Origin: Apostichopus japonicus
Lineage: Eukaryota; Echinodermata; Holothuroidea; Aspidochirotida; Stichopodidae
Direction of reading: 5' to 3'
Assembly: GCF_037975245.1 (NCBI RefSeq)
Contig: NC_092570.1
Coordinates: 7,813,001 to 7,877,000, forward strand
Length of the DNA: 64,000 bases
The notes below the pieces were generated by a model. That model worked only from the letters and a program-made list of their open reading frames with translations, did not search any database and was not told the origin of the DNA. Below are positions 60,107 to 64,000 of the stretch, in pieces. Every line of letters begins with the position of its first letter. The stretch's first letter is position 1. The position numbers and the translations under genes are program-made.

Positions 60107-60605
60107 GTGGATATTTTGAAAATCTCAACAGATATTTTCGGATAAAATTAGTCATTTCATTTAGAGTATTTAAGTCGACCAATGGGAGGACTGTCGTCAA
60201 TTGGTTAACCTTGATCGGATGTACATGGTTGTTAATTACAGAGTTCAGAGCCCTACAGGATCTTCTAAGTCCCTACAGTATGTGGTTTGTTGTCTTGTAG
60301 CTGCAGTGTATACAACAAAATTAACATAGGCAGAAAAACCCATCCAGGGTTTAACACATCATCCTGGGATCAGTTATCATTACAACATTTTATTCAGATG
60401 GCCAATTTGAAAATCTCAGCAGTAATTTTCGGATAAACTTAAGTAATTTCATTAAGAGTATTTAAGTGGGCCAATGGGAGGACTGACATCAATTGCTTTA
60501 CCTCTGATGTAGTCCTACATGGTTGTTAACGAGAGAGTTCAGACCTCCACAGGATCATCCAAGTCCATGTGCGGTGTGTGTGTAATCTTGAAGCCGCAGT
60601 GTATC
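60107..60605. repeat. Two diverged ~205-bp copies in direct orientation
   Basis: 60107-60312 and 60399-60605 share, in order: AAATCTCA(A/G)CAG, ATTTTCGGATAAA, AGAGTATTTAAGT, CCAATGGGAGGACTG, TACATGGTTGTTAA, GAGTTCAGA, CACAGGATC-like and GCAGTGTAT strings. The separation is about 292 bp. Confidence 0.75.
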
Positions 60606-61969
60606 TGCAGGAGTTGAATTGATTCATTCATTGTAGTCAACTCGGTATATGATACTGAACCATTCAAGCAAAAATTAAGGTGCAATACTTAAATAATTTA
60701 TTTTTTAAGTCCACCAATATTACACCAGTATATTTGTGAAATAGGGCAGAAATTTCAACAAGTGGCAAATGCAAATAAAAATAGACAGCGTTACATTAAT
60801 GATGTAGCTAAGATACAATATATATTTTGTGATTTAAATCAGCTGCAGAAGTAACCAAATGGTAGTATTACTTGGATCCTTGCTTACCTGTCTCCTCACA
60901 ACCTCAGCACTATGTGCCCTCTATTTCGGCACCCCTCTGGCCAATGCCTTACTTCTCATTCTACCATCCAAAGTGTCTAGAACATTGGTTTTGTACTCCT
61001 TTATATGTTTTTTCCAATTCTCTCAAAGCTGTATTAATCAGGACCAGAAGAAAGAACAAGTGGTCATATTTCGTGTACAGCTCGATAAGGAACCTTTTTT
61101 GATCTGGTAAAGGTTTTTGAGAGTGGCTTTTGTTCTGTTTTGTATCGCATACTCTGGTACGGGTAGCATTTCCACGAAATGCTAATGCTAGTTTTCCCGT
61201 CCTGTCCCACCCGTTATTGCGCATGCCGTTACTGTTCTTTGCCATGTATTTGTTGTAGTCCTTTCACTTATTACCCAAAATGAATTATTTGCGGTGGGTT
61301 TTTCCTCCTGCTTCCTTCCTGTTTTTTTGGCCTTTCGTTGCTTTTATGATAGGTTTTGGGCCACATATATGTTACTACACTTGTTTGAATATTATCACAT
61401 ACACATCTTAGATTAATCGATTGAGGAGCTTCCTTCCCACTTATATATCTGAGTATGACATGGTTTGTTCAGACTTTTCCAACATAACAAAAACCTATGT
61501 CAGCATGTTACTTTCATTCTCTCACTAAAGTTTCACCAAGTTCCAATTTTTTTATGTTCCATGTTGGGTAAAAGTTATGTTTGTGAAGGTATTTTCTACA
61601 GTCTATACTGTTTTTAAGTGTTAATACATTGTACCAGTGACATTACACATGTCTATGTAAATACTGTACAGTCTAATCTCTGTGTAGATTTTAACTTTCG
61701 AGGTCAGTAATGCTGCTATACCGTAGTTTAATCGTTGACATGCTAACTGCCAGTACCTGGGTATTGTATTTTACAATTAGGTAAGGGTTTCAATAGAGTC
61801 TATTACAATGTAAATACTTCATTCAATATTTCTGGAACTATCATTTCCTTGTCAGTGTCCCAGAATCCCAGTATAGTTGAATTCAACAGTTAATACTTCT
61901 TATATGACAGTGTAGTGTTAGGATTGTTCGTCAGGTGAACAAATGGAGAGAAAATGAAAATTAAGAAAT
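60606..61969 (+). other. Intron-like sequence
   Basis: Overlapping open frames on both strands at 60859-61245 have no recognised domain. Nothing else seen. Confidence 0.35.
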
Positions 61970-62090
61970 CAGGGAATGATTCAGTGTTCAAATTTTGTGT
62001 TGCAGTTTTTTTTTGTATTTTGATTAAAAGTTTCTGATATTGTGTCTCTTATAAAGTACTATGGTCCCTGTGTTACAAAACTGCTTTGCA
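61970..62090. repeat. Dispersed repeat D, copy 2
   Basis: Copy of 58732-58830 expanded by a T-run and about 15 extra bases. It abuts the hAT-type MITE at 62162. Confidence 0.55.
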
Positions 62091-62161
62091 TTTGCAGTAT
62101 CTGAAGAAAAAAAAAATCTTAGTCTCAACGAGATGAGGATTTGTACAATATGTATCTGCTG

Positions 62162-62671
62162 CAAGGTTTCCCTAACTTTATCCCCCCACGCGCACCCTGT
62201 GGATGTCAGAGTTGTCCACGAAACCTCCAACTTTTCGAGACACAATCTGAGTCATTATTATACTCTGATTTTCAAGCATGAATTTATGCTAACTTTGCTT
62301 TGTGTCGGGCAAAATGGAGGTCTTCTGGAAATTCCAAATAATAATAATTACTTTGGCCAACCTTTCAGTTACTCTCTCAGCTCTTTATCTTCAGGATGTA
62401 CTGTCATGCGTACACCAACTTCAACAAAGTCATGCGGCCTGTGTCTGTTCATAATTCAGTTATTTATCAAATTCATGGTACGGTACTACTTTTGGCAACA
62501 TATGCGTATGGAACGTGAAAAGAGTTTGACGCTAGGTACGACTTTTGTACCTTACTAAATTACATGATATATTATAAGATTTTATGTCAACAAAAAGTAC
62601 ACTAGTTTTGACTTTCAGGATGGACTCACGCACCCCCTGGGGGTTCATGCACCCCAGTTAGGGAACCTCCG
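62162..62671. mobile_element. hAT-type non-autonomous element (510 bp)
   Basis: The left end reads CAAGGTTTCCCTAACTTTAT. The right end, read inward, reads CGGAGGTTCCCTAACTGGGG and continues with a GTGCATGAACCCCC-like motif typical of hAT ends (general knowledge). It is flanked by ATCTGCTG (62154-62161) and ATCTACTG (62672-62679), an 8-bp target duplication with one mismatch, the length expected for hAT. The 165-codon open frame 62061-62558 starts outside and runs through the element; it shows no transposase motif. Confidence 0.8.
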
Positions 62672-62679
62672 ATCTACTG

Positions 62680-64000
62680 CATTGACCTGTTATGATATAA
62701 ATTTTCATAGACTTTTGAGTTTTGTTTCTCCCATATATAGTGAGTGACTTCCAAATTCACTTCTTTGCCTTTATGATAAGTACGCTCTTGATGTTTCAGA
62801 ATCATATATATTTTTCTATGTATGCAAGCGGTAATAAAAAGTACTTCAACTGAGGCTTTATGCCGAGTCTGTACACTTCATCTGTCTGTGCACACATCCG
62901 TAAATTATATGAAGTGTTTATGCTGCACGGTTGAAATAAAATGTGAAAGAATATTTGAAAGAAAGCTATATCCATTGAAGACATTTCTGCATGGGTGTTA
63001 ATTGCGTTATATCCATTTCGGACCCTTTGCATCTAATATGAGTTCAATACTGTTATCCCAAAACAAAGTAGTTTGGTAGCTTTATAACATTATGAATGCC
63101 TTGGAAAATATCAGGATAGCTTTGCTTAGCTCTCATCTTTTTCCATTTTTTATGCTTGTCAGGTGTCACTTTGTAGGAAAGGATTAACACTTATTATAAG
63201 GGTTAAATGTAAAAATAATGCCATATATTATGTACGAACTATAAAGCTCATTGAGAGCCAAATAACTAATGTTACATTACAACATTTCTTTACTTCCAAG
63301 AAATGTAGTTATTTCATGAGATTCTGACATTTATGAAGTTACGCCCCACCCATTCTGTTTCCAAGGACTATAAATCTACTCTCATTGAAATAGATACTGT
63401 ATTTAAACGGTTGAATGGTTGTGCTATTGACTAACATGTACTTGTAACAGTTATTGTTCCTGCTATAATACATGTATGCATAGAAAGGTATATATCACTG
63501 AAGTGTTTGAAACAAAAACTAAATATTAATTACATTAATAAACAATACAGCCAGGGATATATAAACATCCAACATATAAATATTTCATTCTGTGGCTGGA
63601 TTATCATAGTTAACTATTGAACTGACTTTGCCATACTATTGCAGTGTAAATCCTATACTTTCAAACTGATATCCGCGTTCCATTAGCACTGATTTCCTTT
63701 ATTGGCTTTGGTGTGTCTTAAATAGCTTCCTGCCAGTGAGGGATATGATAATAGGTTAATCAATCCTTTCTGAATCAATCCTTGGATGGTGAGATTTTCA
63801 GTTATATGCTTTCTACTTTGCTGCCCTCTATGGGAACCAGGTTAGGCACTGTGTCTAAAGTGGCAGGCTGAGGGGGCTGCAGCATTCTGTAGCCAGGGCT
63901 GTGTAGGATGTAATATTTTGTTCTTCGCAGTTTCACACACCAATAGGCTCTGCAATTGAACATAATAAGTATTGCTGGCTTGCCAATGATTATCTCTTAT
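62680..64000 (+). other. Right-end intron-like sequence
   Basis: AT-rich, no repeat family or exon recognised up to the window edge. The common downstream exon of the plus-strand gene is not in here as far as I can see. Confidence 0.35.

Noticed and set aside
62061-62558. 165-codon plus-strand open frame as a gene
   Set aside because: Starts in repeat D and runs through the hAT-type MITE; no transposase or other domain.

Overview
The window is animal nuclear DNA: AT-rich, intron-rich, dominated by non-coding sequence, minisatellites and small non-autonomous transposable elements. Spliced genes with GT-AG introns, tRNA-derived SINEs and TTAA- and hAT-type MITEs fit a metazoan. The protein similarity and repeat style suggest a marine deuterostome, perhaps an echinoderm such as a sea cucumber, but the sequence alone does not fix the species.

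Left end (1-9116, minus strand). One gene is certain: an intron-containing RagA/RagB-type small GTPase (RRAGA family). Seven coding exons can be placed to the base with correct phases (9116-9030, 7052-6953, 5823-5757, 5384-5162, 4353-4135, 2329-2238, 814-699). They encode about 301 residues. Only the last ~32 residues lie beyond position 1. The encoded protein would act at the lysosome as half of the Rag heterodimer that recruits mTORC1 in response to amino acids. Two introns carry minisatellites. One array (1791-2262) was built by tandem copying of the gene's own exon-6/intron-6 donor junction.

Middle (about 9100-20600). This intergenic stretch holds a tRNA-derived SINE, a short array of GACCT-rich repeats, and a large transposon-derived complex (15000-19561) with 520-bp inverted arms around a 2-kb spacer. 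A TTAA-flanked MITE sits inside the spacer.

Right part (about 20600-64000, plus strand). No known domain is recognisable. Three short phase-0 coding exons with strong donors (20610-20738, 23662-23685, 39482-39571) look like alternative 5' exons, including a 24-nt microexon, of a gene whose body lies to the right of the window. The product is not recognised. The rest is intron-like sequence with two more SINE copies, a second TTAA MITE, a fold-back element, a 510-bp hAT-type MITE with an 8-bp target duplication, and many tandem or segmental repeats (33.7-36.1 kb, 41.1-42.1 kb, ATTC repeat at 50.1 kb, and others).

I found no prokaryotic features, CRISPR array, rRNA or functional tRNA. I also found no new multi-gene system. 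The most interesting items are the splice-donor-derived tandem array in the RagA gene, the alternative-first-exon gene with its microexon and overlapping uORF, and the well-bounded MITEs.
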